DNA from: Burkholderia sp. Bp9142
Lineage (GTDB): Bacteria > Pseudomonadota > Gammaproteobacteria > Burkholderiales > Burkholderiaceae
NCBI RefSeq assembly: GCF_003853415.1
Contig: NZ_QTPP01000002.1
Location: 1 to 64,000, forward strand
Length of the DNA stretch: 64,000 bases
Direction of reading: 5' to 3'
Shown: piece by piece, positions 50,759 to 61,631 of the stretch
How positions within the stretch are numbered: position 1 is the stretch's first letter
Layout: the number at the start of each line of letters is the position of its first letter
Position numbers and translations under genes: made by a program
The notes under the pieces: generated by a model
Seen by the model: the letters and a program-made list of their open reading frames with translations, nothing else
What the model was told of the DNA's origin: nothing
Databases searched by the model: none

Positions 50759-50774
50759 GTTCCGGATATGGAAC
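50759..50774. promoter_or_regulatory. GTTCC-N6-GGAAC operator, oxygenase side
   Basis: GTTCCGGATATGGAAC has the same five-base arms and spacing as the site at 50474. It begins 19 bases after the -10 element, the same geometry as on the porin side, suggesting common repression of transcription. Confidence 0.7.
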
Positions 50775-50818
50775 AAGTCAGGAGCGAACCGAGAGTCGAT
50801 CAGAAGGAAGGGTGTGAG

Positions 50819-51136
50819 ATGTCTGAACAATGGATTTGCGCCGGGCACGCCGGCGCGCTGTCGGAAGACACGCCGATCGAGTTCAAGCGGACCGACGGTG
50901 TCGAAATCGGGATCTACCGCGTCGGCGACGAGGTGTATGCGCTCGAGAACGTGTGCCCGCATGCGTACGCGCTGCTGACGCAGGGGTTCGTCGACGAGGG
51001 CACGGTCGAATGCCCGCTGCACGAGGCCGTGTTCGACATCAGGACGGGCGAATGCCTGAAGGGCCCGGGCGGGCGCGCGCTGAAGCAGTACGCGGTGCGC
51101 CTTGCGGGTGAAGAAATCCAAGTCAAGGTGGAATGA
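50819..51136 (+). CDS. Rieske-type [2Fe-2S] ferredoxin
   Basis: This 105-residue ferredoxin should pass electrons from the operon's reductase to the oxygenase. The cluster ligands are C46, H48 (CPHAYALLTQG) and C65, H68 (CPLHEAVFDI). The remaining sequence matches the NasA/BphF-type small ferredoxin fold. The ATG at 50819 follows AAGGAAGG; an upstream in-frame ATG at 50768 overlaps the operator and is unlikely. It is the first gene of the catabolic operon. Confidence 0.93.
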   Translation: MSEQWICAGHAGALSEDTPIEFKRTDGVEIGIYRVGDEVYALENVCPHAYALLTQGFVDEGTVECPLHEAVFDIRTGECLKGPGGRALKQYAVRLAGEEIQVKVE

Positions 51137-51137
51137 C

Positions 51138-51449
51138 ATGAAAGAAGCGACCGTCAACTTCAATCCCTTCCTGAAGCCGTGGGTGGCGCCTCAGCCGAAC
51201 AACGTCGCCGGCAAGGGGCAGATCGAGATCCCGGGCCAGGTCGAGAACCAGGTCTGGCAGAACCGCAAGGCCGCGCCGACGCAGTACGAGAACGATCTCG
51301 GCGATGCGCTCGAACGCGTGTTCGAGAGCGGTGCGACCGAGCTGGACGATGTCGTCGCGGGCCTGAACCGCATCGGCTTTCGCGCACCGGACGGCACCGC
51401 CTGGACCGCCGAGCGTTTCCGCGCCGAAATGGCCTCGCTCGCGGAATGA
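51138..51449 (+). CDS. Small protein with a recombinase-like helix-turn-helix domain
   Basis: One base separates it from the ferredoxin stop. The 103-residue product opens with NFNPFLKPWVAPQPNNVAGKGQIEIPGQVENQVWQNRKAAPTQYENDLGDALERVFESGATELDDVVAGLNRIGF. The second half resembles the helix-turn-helix of serine-recombinase C-termini, and such proteins are known beside Rieske oxygenase genes. The name is misleading: no catalytic serine domain is present. It may be an oxygenase accessory subunit; that is inference from location. Confidence 0.75.
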   Translation: MKEATVNFNPFLKPWVAPQPNNVAGKGQIEIPGQVENQVWQNRKAAPTQYENDLGDALERVFESGATELDDVVAGLNRIGFRAPDGTAWTAERFRAEMASLAE

Positions 51450-51509
51450 CCGCAGCGACCGCGCCGGGCGCCTGAGCGCCGACCCGACAACCGCATCCGG
51501 AGCACACTG

Positions 51510-52580
51510 ATGACGTCCCCCGACCAACACGAAGCCCAACACGACCCGGTCCGCGACTACCTCGACCGCGGCATCAAGAACTACTGGTATCCCGTCGCCC
51601 CGAGCTGGCAGGTGTCGAACGCGCCTGTCGGCCTCACGCGCCTGTCCGAGCAGATCGTGCTGTGGCGCGATCACGAGGGCAAGGTCCACGCGCTGGAAGA
51701 TCGCTGCCCGCACCGCGGCGCGCGCCTGTCGCTCGGCTGGAACCTCGGCGGCAACATCGCCTGCTGGTATCACGGCATCGAAGTCGACGGCGGCGGCACG
51801 GTCAGCCGCGTGCCGGCGGTCGCGAACTGTCCGCTCGAAGGCACGAAGTGCGTGAAGTCGTATCCGGTCGAAGAACAGGCCGGCGCGATCTTCCTGTGGT
51901 TCGGCGACGAAGCGCACGGCGAACCGGCGCCGCTGAACCTGCCGGAAGAACTGGTCGCCGACGAGTACGGCCATTTCCTGTGCGTGTCGAACTGGAAGTG
52001 CAATTACCAGTACGCGATCGACAACGTGATGGACCCGATGCACGGCGCGTACCTGCACGCGACGTCGCACTCGATGGCCGAAGGCGACAAGCAGGCCGAG
52101 ATGCGCGTGCGCAAGACGGAAACGGGCCTGATGTTCGAGAAGATCGGCCAGCGCGACGTGAACTTCGACTGGGTCGAGCTCGGCGAAACGGGCTGCCTGT
52201 GGATGCGTCTCGCGATTCCGTACAAGCAGAAGTTCGGCCCGGGCGGCAACTTCGGGATCGTCGGCTTCGCGACGCCGGTCGACGGCGACAACTGCCAGGT
52301 CTACTTCTGGCGCACCCGCAAGGTCAGCGGCTGGCAGCGCGACGTGTGGCGCTTCATGTACCGCAACCGCCTCGAGGGCCTGCACTGGGACGTGCTCGAG
52401 CAGGACCGCTACGTCCTCGAAAGCCTCGCGCCGCATGCGCGCGATCACGAATACCTGTACCAGCACGACGTCGGCATCACGCGCGTGCGCCGGATGCTGC
52501 GCCAGCGCGCGCAGGAGCACCTGTCCGCGCTTGACGCGCACCGTGCGGCGCACGCCGCGGCGGAGCCGGCGAATGGCTGA
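51510..52580 (+). CDS. Rieske non-heme iron oxygenase, catalytic subunit
   Basis: Ring-hydroxylating oxygenases insert oxygen into aromatic or heteroaromatic rings. The 356-residue product has the Rieske motif C66-H68 (CPHRG) and C85-H88 (CWYHG), and the mononuclear iron site D175, H178, H183 (NVMDPMHGAYLH). At 356 residues it fits the shorter oxygenase groups (phthalate/vanillate-like) rather than the 450-residue alpha subunits, and no beta subunit is present. The ferredoxin is upstream and the reductase is encoded eight genes later at 61628. The substrate is unknown. Confidence 0.92.
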   Translation: MTSPDQHEAQHDPVRDYLDRGIKNYWYPVAPSWQVSNAPVGLTRLSEQIVLWRDHEGKVHALEDRCPHRGARLSLGWNLGGNIACWYHGIEVDGGGTVSRVPAVANCPLEGTKCVKSYPVEEQAGAIFLWFGDEAHGEPAPLNLPEELVADEYGHFLCVSNWKCNYQYAIDNVMDPMHGAYLHATSHSMAEGDKQAEMRVRKTETGLMFEKIGQRDVNFDWVELGETGCLWMRLAIPYKQKFGPGGNFGIVGFATPVDGDNCQVYFWRTRKVSGWQRDVWRFMYRNRLEGLHWDVLEQDRYVLESLAPHARDHEYLYQHDVGITRVRRMLRQRAQEHLSALDAHRAAHAAAEPANG

Positions 52581-53343
52581 GTCCGCACCGGTCGTGTCGC
52601 TGCCGGGGCGCCGCGTGCTCGTCACGGGCGGCGCGCGCGGTCTCGGCGCCGCGTTCGTGAAGGCGCTGGTCGAAGCGGGCGCGCAGGTCGCGTTCGGCGA
52701 CGTGCTCGTCGACGAAGGCCGCGCGCTGGCCGCGCAGCTCGTGCAAGCCGGCCACACCGCGCATTTCCTCGCGCTCGACCTGGCCGATCCGGCGAGCGTC
52801 GACGCATTCGTCGCGCAGGGCGCGGCAGCCCTCGGCGGCATCGACGCGCTGATCAACAACGCGGCGATCACGAACTCGGGCGGCAAGCTGTCGACGGAAC
52901 TCGACGTGTCGACCTGGGATGCCGTGATGAACGTGAACGTGCGCGGCGTGTGGCTCGTCAGCAATGCGGCGCTGCCGCACCTTGCGCGCTCGGGCCGCGG
53001 CGCGATCGTGAACCTCGCATCGGACACCGCGCTGTGGGGCGCGCCGAAGCTGCTCGCGTACGTCGCGAGCAAGGGCGCCGTGATCGCGATGACGCATGCG
53101 CAGGCACGCGAGTTCGGCGCGCACGGCGTGACGGTCAACGCGATCGCGCCGGGGCTCACCGAAGTCGAGGCGACGGCCTACGTGCCGGCTGAACGCCATG
53201 CGTTCTACATGCAGGGCCGTGCGCTGACGCGCACGCAGGTGCCCGACGACGTGACGGGCCCGGTGCTGTTCCTGCTGTCGGACGGCGCGCGCTTCGTGAC
53301 GGGTCAACTGCTGCCGGTGAACGGCGGCTTCGTGATGAATTGA
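52573..53343 (+). CDS. Short-chain dehydrogenase, candidate dihydrodiol dehydrogenase
   Basis: The 256-residue SDR overlaps the oxygenase gene by 8 bases. It carries the cofactor motif TGGARGLGAAF, NNAA (INNAAITNSGG), catalytic Ser (NLASDTALWG), YxxxK (YVASKGA), and the SDR tail FLLSDGARFVTGQLLPVNGGF. An Asp (FGDVLVDEG) after the second strand suggests NAD preference. Directly after the oxygenase, it likely rearomatises the cis-diol to a catechol. This is inferred from position. Confidence 0.9.
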   Translation: MAESAPVVSLPGRRVLVTGGARGLGAAFVKALVEAGAQVAFGDVLVDEGRALAAQLVQAGHTAHFLALDLADPASVDAFVAQGAAALGGIDALINNAAITNSGGKLSTELDVSTWDAVMNVNVRGVWLVSNAALPHLARSGRGAIVNLASDTALWGAPKLLAYVASKGAVIAMTHAQAREFGAHGVTVNAIAPGLTEVEATAYVPAERHAFYMQGRALTRTQVPDDVTGPVLFLLSDGARFVTGQLLPVNGGFVMN

Positions 53344-53377
53344 ATTGAAGTTTTCACTGGGAATGAAGGAGAGGACG

Positions 53378-53905
53378 ATGGCGGACGCAGATCTCGAACG
53401 CAAGTCGTGGGACCAGCCGGAAGGCGCAAGCTTCGGCGACTGGATGGAAGGGCGTGTCGCGCGCCATGCGACGCGGCGCTACGACTGGGACGCGCTGAAG
53501 TTCCAGGCCGACTACGACCCGAAGTATCGCCGTGCGCAGATGCGCTACGTCGGCACGGGCGGCACGGGCGTCGCGAAGGACGTCAACACGGTGCCGGCCG
53601 GCAACTTCACGTTTTCGACGATGGTCATCCCGGCCGGCAACATCGGCCCGAGCCACATCCACATCGACGTCGAGGAAATCTTCTTCGTGCTGCGCGGCAG
53701 GATGAAGGTGATCTGCGAGCGCGACGGCGAGACCTGGGAAGCAGTCCTCGGCGAGCGCGACCTGATCTCGGTGCCGCCGGGCGTGTATCGCACGGAAATC
53801 AACATCGGCGAGGAAGACGCGCTGATGTGCGTGATGCTCGGTTCGCCGAAGCCCATCACGCCGACGTATCCGCCGGATTCGCCGCTCGCGAAGATCAAGC
53901 GCTGA
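53378..53905 (+). CDS. Cupin-domain protein
   Basis: The ATG at 53378 follows AGGAGAGG; the upstream frame to 53345 is not needed. The 175-residue product has the cupin metal motif GPSHIHIDVEEIFFVLRGRMKV, then GERDLISVPPGVYRTEINIGEEDALMCVML. One cupin barrel occupies about residues 50-150. It may be a small dioxygenase or isomerase in the pathway, or a sensor; the sequence alone does not decide. It is encoded 34 bases after the SDR gene. Confidence 0.88.
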   Translation: MADADLERKSWDQPEGASFGDWMEGRVARHATRRYDWDALKFQADYDPKYRRAQMRYVGTGGTGVAKDVNTVPAGNFTFSTMVIPAGNIGPSHIHIDVEEIFFVLRGRMKVICERDGETWEAVLGERDLISVPPGVYRTEINIGEEDALMCVMLGSPKPITPTYPPDSPLAKIKR

Positions 53906-53923
53906 GACGGGGCGGAGCAAGCA

Positions 53924-54835
53924 ATGCGTGTCATCGACAAACGTGAACGCGACCGCACCGCGGCGTTCGCCGCGCTGCTCGGGCAGTTTCCCGAACAGCG
54001 CTGCGAAGCCGGCGCGGCGGGCACGATCGGCTACCGTGAGGCTGGCGCAGGCGAGGCCGGCGCGCAGCATGCGGGCCACGCGCTGCCCGTCGTGCTGCTG
54101 CACGGGATCGGCTCGGGCGCCGCATCGTGGGTGCGCCAGCTCGACACGCTCGGCGCGTCGCGCCGCGTGCTCGCGTGGGATGCGCCCGGCTACGGCGTGT
54201 CGACCCCCGTGCACGGCACGTCGCCGGCGGCCGCCGATTACGCGGCGTCGCTCAACGCGTGGCTCGAGGCACTCGGCATCGCGCGTTGCGTGCTGGTCGG
54301 GCATTCGCTCGGCGCGATCATCGCGGGCGGGTTGGCCCGCGTGATGCCCGCGCGAATCGCCGGCCTGCTGCTGATCTCGCCCGCGGGCGGCTACGGCAGC
54401 GCGCCCGCGCAAACGCGCGACACGCGCCGCGATGCACGCCTTGCCATGCTCGACGAACTCGGCCCGGCCGGGCTCGCCGAGCAGCGCAGCGGCAACATGC
54501 TGTCGGGATTCGCGAGCGAGGATGCGCGGGCGTGGGTGCGCTGGAACATGGCGCGCATCGTGCCGGCCGGCTATGCGCAGGCCACGCATCTGCTCGCGAA
54601 CGCCGACCTGGCAACCGATCTCGCGGGCTTCACGGGCCGCGCGGCGGTGGCCGTTGGCGCGCACGACGCGATCACGCCGCCTGCCGCGTGCGAACGTATC
54701 GCGGCCGCGCTGCACGTCGGGCTGCAGGTGATTCCGCAGGCCGGTCACGCCGGTTATGTGGAAGCGCCGGATGTCTATTCCGCACTGATCGATGCTGTTT
54801 GTCGCCAGTGCGATCAACAGCGGGGGCGGGCATGA
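53924..54835 (+). CDS. Alpha/beta hydrolase, candidate ring-cleavage product hydrolase
   Basis: The 303-residue protein has the oxyanion strand VVLLHGIGSG, nucleophile elbow GHSLGA, an Asp in GAHDAITP and His in QAGHAGYVEAP, so the triad is complete. Its layout fits meta-cleavage-product hydrolases (MhpC/BphD type) and general esterases. In this operon a C-C bond hydrolase acting after ring cleavage is the natural guess. GGAG precedes the ATG at 53924, and the stop overlaps the next gene as ATGA. Confidence 0.85.
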   Translation: MRVIDKRERDRTAAFAALLGQFPEQRCEAGAAGTIGYREAGAGEAGAQHAGHALPVVLLHGIGSGAASWVRQLDTLGASRRVLAWDAPGYGVSTPVHGTSPAAADYAASLNAWLEALGIARCVLVGHSLGAIIAGGLARVMPARIAGLLLISPAGGYGSAPAQTRDTRRDARLAMLDELGPAGLAEQRSGNMLSGFASEDARAWVRWNMARIVPAGYAQATHLLANADLATDLAGFTGRAAVAVGAHDAITPPAACERIAAALHVGLQVIPQAGHAGYVEAPDVYSALIDAVCRQCDQQRGRA

Positions 54836-55689
54836 GCGAACCGCTGCAACAACCAGAATCCGACACCGCGAAGTCCGAGGCCAGCTACGTGGTGCCGGGC
54901 CTCGAACGCGGCTTGCGCATCCTCGCCGAATTCTCGCCGCGCGAGCCGGTACTCGGTGCGCCGGAACTGTCCAAGCGCCTCGGCATTCCGCGCACGACGG
55001 TGTTCCGTCTGCTGCAGACGCTCGAATCGCTCGGCTTTCTCGAGCGCGCGGACAAGGATCGCAACTACAAGCTCGGCATCGCCGTGCTGCGGCTCGGCTT
55101 CGAATACCTGAGCTCGCTCGAGCTGACCGATCTCGGCCTGCCGGTGATCGAGAGCCTGCGCGATGCGACCGGCTTCACGACGCACATCGTGATCCGCGAC
55201 GGCCGCGACGTGGTGTTCGTCGCGAAGGCGCAGAGCCAGTCGCCGGTGTTCAGCTCGATTCGCGTGAACGTCGGCACGCGGTTGCCCGCGCATGCGACGA
55301 CCCATGGCCACGTGCTGATGGGCGACCTGTCGCTGAAGGAGCTGCGTGCGCTGTATCCGGACGGCAAGCTGAACCGGATGACGAGCGCGACGCCGGAATC
55401 GGTCGACGCGTTGTACGAAGTGATCCGCGAGGATGCGCTGCGCGGCTACGGCGTCAGCAATTCGTCGTTCGAGCGCGGCATCTCGGTGGTCACGGCGCCG
55501 GTGCGCAACGACACGCAGAAGATCGTCGCGTGCATCACGGTGACGGTGCCGCGGCCGGAGATCGACGCGGCGCTGATCGCCGACGGGCTGATCGACAAGG
55601 TGCAGCGCGCGGCGGCGGAACTGTCGCGGCGGCTCAATTACCGCTCGGACGACGAGCACACGTTTCTCAAAGCTTTAGGATTGAAATGA
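54832..55689 (+). CDS. IclR-family transcriptional regulator, paralogue 2 (within the operon)
   Basis: The ATG overlaps the hydrolase stop (ATGA), so this regulator is encoded inside the catabolic operon. The 285-residue product has a winged helix (SYVVPGLERGLRILAEFSPREPVLGAPELSKRLGIPRTTVFRLLQTLESLGFLER) and an effector domain (FTTHIVIRDGRDVVFVAKAQSQSPVFSSIRVNVGTRLPAHATTHGHVLMGDL). It is nearly identical in many blocks to the IclR protein at 48240, indicating gene duplication with divergence in the effector pocket. It probably recognises the same GTTCC-N6-GGAAC operators. Confidence 0.92.
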   Translation: MSEPLQQPESDTAKSEASYVVPGLERGLRILAEFSPREPVLGAPELSKRLGIPRTTVFRLLQTLESLGFLERADKDRNYKLGIAVLRLGFEYLSSLELTDLGLPVIESLRDATGFTTHIVIRDGRDVVFVAKAQSQSPVFSSIRVNVGTRLPAHATTHGHVLMGDLSLKELRALYPDGKLNRMTSATPESVDALYEVIREDALRGYGVSNSSFERGISVVTAPVRNDTQKIVACITVTVPRPEIDAALIADGLIDKVQRAAAELSRRLNYRSDDEHTFLKALGLK

Positions 55690-55690
55690 G

Positions 55691-55765
55691 ACCCCCACGC
55701 ATGCTTCGCACGCTGCCCCCCAAGGGGGCGGTCAATCCTCTTGGGGCGGCCCGGCGAGGACCGAC
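55691..55765. repeat. Hairpin-rich intergenic element resembling Comamonadaceae repeats
   Basis: Between the IclR and second SDR genes lie a GCCCCC-CAA-GGGGGC hairpin (55715-55729) and, after a short spacer, TTGGGGCGGCCCGG. The preceding ACCCCCACGC also fits. This combination is very common between genes in Comamonadaceae genomes and unusual here, as far as I recall, so it may be a trace of the operon's origin. Confidence 0.55.
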
Positions 55766-55768
55766 GAC

Positions 55769-56558
55769 ATGATTGAGATCGATCTGACCGGGCAGGTGGC
55801 GGTGGTGACGGGCGGTTCGTCCGGCATCGGCCTCGCGACTGCCGAACGGTTCCTGCAGGCCGGCGCGTCGGTCGCGATTTGCGGCCGCGACGGCGAACGC
55901 CTCGCGCGCGCCGAAGCGAGGCTCGGCGAGCGATACCCGGGGGCGCAACTGCTCGCCGTGCGCTGCGACGTACTCGACGAAGCCGACGTGGCCGCGTTCG
56001 CGCAGGCCGTGTCCGACCGCTTCGGCCGGGCCGACATGCTCGTCAACAACGCGGGCCAGGGCCGCGTGTCGACCTTCGCCGACACGACCGACGTCGCATG
56101 GCGCGACGAGCTCGAACTGAAGTACTTCAGCATCATCCGCCCGACGCGCGCGTTCCTGCCGCTGCTGCGCGACGCGCAGGCGCCGAGCATCACCTGCGTG
56201 AACTCGCTGCTCGCGCTGCAGCCGGAGCCGCACATGGTCGCGACGTCGTCGGCGCGCGCGGGCGTGCTGAGCCTCGTGAAGTCGCTCGCGACCGAACTGG
56301 CGCCGCAGCGCATCCGCGTGAACTCGATCCTGATCGGCATCGTCGAGTCGGGCCAGTGGCGCCGCCGCTACGAAGCGCAGGCGCAGGCCGGCGAAAGCTG
56401 GGAGGACTGGACGGGCGCGCTCGCCCGCAAGAAGAACATTCCGCTGAACCGCTTCGGCACGCCTGACGAGGCAGCCTGGGCACTTTTTTATCTCGCAACG
56501 CATCTGTCGTCCTATACGACGGGCAGCCATATCGACGTTTCTGGAGGCTTTGCACGCC

Positions 56559-56566
<8 letters not shown>
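55769..56566 (+). CDS. Second short-chain dehydrogenase of the operon
   Basis: The 265-residue SDR has TGGSSGIGLATAERFLQAG, NNAGQG, and a VDTS-like catalytic stretch (CVNSLLALQPEPHMVATSSARAG). Where the classical YxxxK is expected, the sequence reads MVATSSARAG, so the catalytic Tyr and Lys appear to be missing. The family tail FYLATHLSSYTTGSHIDVSGGF is present. It overlaps the next gene by 8 bases. The absence of YxxxK suggests an altered activity (for example a dehydratase-like or non-redox role), or that I have misaligned this loop. Confidence 0.85.
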
Positions 56567-59061
<2,495 letters not shown>

Positions 59062-59159
59062 ACGGACAACCCGGCCGGTCCGGCCATCCGGGCCATTGAA
59101 CGGCCGCCTGCGCCACGGCACGGGCGGCTGCGCAGAGACAGATTTGTGGGACTTGTGAC

Positions 59160-60650
59160 ATGACTCCATTCGATACGCGCCTCGTACCCGACGGCGACAT
59201 CCTGATCGGCGGCGAGTGGCGGCGCGGCCGTGGCGCGCCTTACGCGAGCCTCTATCCGGCCGACCAGTCGCTGAACATGGAAGTATCGACGGCGAACGCG
59301 GAAGACGCGGCCGAAGCCGTCGTGGCCGCCGACGCCGCATGGCGTCGCGCCGACTGGGCCGGGCTCAAGCCGCACCAGCGCGCGCTGGTGCTGTACCGGA
59401 TCGCCGACCTGATCATGCAGCGTCACGAGGCGCTCGCGAACCTGCAGCGCCGCGACAACGGCAAGCCGATCGGCGAGACGCGCGTGCTGGTCGCGAGCGC
59501 GGCCAATACGTTCCGCTATTTCGCGGCCTGCCTCGAGACGCTCGACGAAGAACTGACGCCGTCGCGCGGCGACTACCTGACGATGAGCGTGCACGAGCCG
59601 ATCGGCGTGATCGCGGCGATCACGCCGTGGAACTCGCCGATCGCATCCGATGCGCAGAAGCTCGCGCCGGCGCTCGCCGGCGGCAACGCGGTGGTGCTCA
59701 AGCCGGCCGAGGTCACGCCGCTCGTGTCGCTCGCGCTGGCCCGCATCTGCGAGGAAGCCGGCGTGCCGAAGGGCGTGCTGAGCGTGCTGCCGGGCAAGGG
59801 CTCGGTGATCGGCGACGTGCTGGTGCGGCATCCGCTCGTGAAGAAGGTGTCGTTTACCGGCGGCACCGAAGTGGGTCGCGGCATCGCGCGCATCGCCGCG
59901 GAGAAGCTGATGCCGGTGTCGCTGGAGCTTGGCGGCAAGTCGCCGACGATCGTGTTCGACGACGCGGATCTTGATCACGCGGTCAACGGCGTGCTGTACG
60001 GCATCTTCAGCTCGTCGGGCGAGGCGTGCATCGCGGGTTCGCGGCTGTTCGTGCAGCGCGCGGTGTACGACGAATTCATGCAGCGCCTGGTGGCCGGCGC
60101 ACGCAGGCTGCGCGTGGGCGACCCGACGCGGCCCGACACGCAGATGGGTCCGCTGATCACCGCGAAGCATCGCGAATCGGTGGAGCGCTACGTCGCGCTC
60201 GGGCTGGAGGAAGGCGGCCGCCTGCTGTGCGGCGGCGAGCGGCCGACGGGCGACGGGCGCGAGGACGGCTTCTTCTACCAGCCGACGATTCTCGAAGGCT
60301 TGCCGAACAGCGCGCGCATCTGCCAGGAAGAAATCTTCGGGCCGGTGCTGGTCGCGATGCCGTTCGACGACGAGGCATCGCTGATCGCGCAGGCCAACGA
60401 CAGCGTGTTCGGCCTCGCCGCCGGCATCTGGACGCGCGACTACAAGCGCGCATGGCGCACCGCGCGCGCGCTCGAGACGGGCACCGTCTGGATCAACACG
60501 TACAAGCTGTTCTCGATCTCCACACCGTTCTCGGGCTGGAAGGAGAGCGGGATGGGCCGCGAGAAGGGGCGTCTCGGCATCCGCGAGTACATGCAGCAGA
60601 AGAGCCTCTACTGGGGCTTGAACGACGCGCCGCTGCCGTGGGCGAACTGA
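59160..60650 (+). CDS. Aldehyde dehydrogenase
   Basis: The 496-residue ALDH has the NAD motif FTGGTEVGRGIA, general base E256 (SLELGGKSP), nucleophile C290 (SSGEACIAGSRLFVQ), and EEIFGPVLVAMPFDDEASLIAQANDSVFGLAAGIWT. It fits 2-hydroxymuconic-semialdehyde or betaine-aldehyde-type enzymes, and in this context probably oxidises the aldehyde formed after ring cleavage or ThDP chemistry. A weak ribosome binding site precedes the ATG, with a 98-base gap from the previous gene. Confidence 0.93.
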   Translation: MTPFDTRLVPDGDILIGGEWRRGRGAPYASLYPADQSLNMEVSTANAEDAAEAVVAADAAWRRADWAGLKPHQRALVLYRIADLIMQRHEALANLQRRDNGKPIGETRVLVASAANTFRYFAACLETLDEELTPSRGDYLTMSVHEPIGVIAAITPWNSPIASDAQKLAPALAGGNAVVLKPAEVTPLVSLALARICEEAGVPKGVLSVLPGKGSVIGDVLVRHPLVKKVSFTGGTEVGRGIARIAAEKLMPVSLELGGKSPTIVFDDADLDHAVNGVLYGIFSSSGEACIAGSRLFVQRAVYDEFMQRLVAGARRLRVGDPTRPDTQMGPLITAKHRESVERYVALGLEEGGRLLCGGERPTGDGREDGFFYQPTILEGLPNSARICQEEIFGPVLVAMPFDDEASLIAQANDSVFGLAAGIWTRDYKRAWRTARALETGTVWINTYKLFSISTPFSGWKESGMGREKGRLGIREYMQQKSLYWGLNDAPLPWAN

Positions 60651-60668
60651 GCGAAGGGGAATGACGCA

Positions 60669-61631
60669 ATGAGCATCTTGGGTATCGAGCAGATCACGTA
60701 CGGTGTCGACGACCTCGCGACGTGCCGGCGCTTTTTCGCCGACTGGGGGCTGAAGGAAGTCGTGCACGACGACACGCGCGCACGTTTCGAGACGCTGAAC
60801 GGCTGCACCGTGCTGGTCGTCAAGGCCGACGATCCGTCGCTGCCGCCCGCGTTCGAAGCGGGCCCGACGCTGCGTGAAGTCACGTGGGGCGTCGCGACGC
60901 AGCAGGAAGTCGACGCGCTGCGCACGAAGCTGGCCGGCCAGCCCGGCTATTACGCGCAGGACGATGCGGTCGGCTGCATCGATCCGAACGGGATGGCGAT
61001 CCGCGTCGAGGTCACGCGCAAGCGCGCGCTCGACATCACCGGCTCGCCGTCGAACGTGTGGGGCCGGACGGTGCGGGTCGACCAGCCGAGCGCGATCTAT
61101 GCGCGCGCCGAGCCGGTCGAGGTCGGGCACGTCGTGTTCTTCACGAACTGCCTCGACGCGCAGGAAAAGTTCTATCACGAGCTGCTCGGCTTCGAGACGT
61201 CGGACCGCTATCCGGGCCGCGGCGCGTTCATGCGCTGCGCGCCGCACGGCGGCCACCACGACCTGTTCCTGCTCGCGCTGCCGAACGGCAAACGCGGCCT
61301 GAACCACGTCGCGTTCACGGTGCGCGACATCCATGAAGTGTTCGGCGGCGGCATGCACATCGACCGCTGCGGCTGGGAAACGCAGCTCGGCCCGGGTCGC
61401 CACCCGGTGTCGTCCGCGTACTTCTGGTACTTCCAGAATCCGGCCGGCGCGCTGATCGAGTACTACGCGGACGAGGACGTGCTGACGCCCGAGTGGCAGC
61501 CGCGCGAATTCGAACCGGGCCCGACCGTGTTCGCCGAATGGGCCGTCGACGGTGGCCTCGACGGCAACACGCGCCGGCAGAAGAACGCGAAGGCGCCGGA
61601 AGGCAAGTTCATGACGGAGCGCAAATCGTGA
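60669..61631 (+). CDS. Two-domain VOC protein, candidate extradiol ring-cleavage dioxygenase
   Basis: The 320-residue protein has two VOC domains, each beta-alpha-beta-beta-beta: N-terminal about 5-120 (IEQITYGVDDLATCRRFFADWGL), C-terminal about 145-275. The iron ligands expected of type I extradiol dioxygenases are in the C-terminal domain: His in EVGHVVFFTN, His in GLNHVAFTVRD, Glu in ALIEYYADED. This fits catechol 2,3-dioxygenase-like meta-cleavage of the diol from the upstream SDR. An extended C-terminal tail (PGPTVFAEWAVDGG...) is not typical. It overlaps the next gene as GTGA. Confidence 0.88.
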   Translation: MSILGIEQITYGVDDLATCRRFFADWGLKEVVHDDTRARFETLNGCTVLVVKADDPSLPPAFEAGPTLREVTWGVATQQEVDALRTKLAGQPGYYAQDDAVGCIDPNGMAIRVEVTRKRALDITGSPSNVWGRTVRVDQPSAIYARAEPVEVGHVVFFTNCLDAQEKFYHELLGFETSDRYPGRGAFMRCAPHGGHHDLFLLALPNGKRGLNHVAFTVRDIHEVFGGGMHIDRCGWETQLGPGRHPVSSAYFWYFQNPAGALIEYYADEDVLTPEWQPREFEPGPTVFAEWAVDGGLDGNTRRQKNAKAPEGKFMTERKS

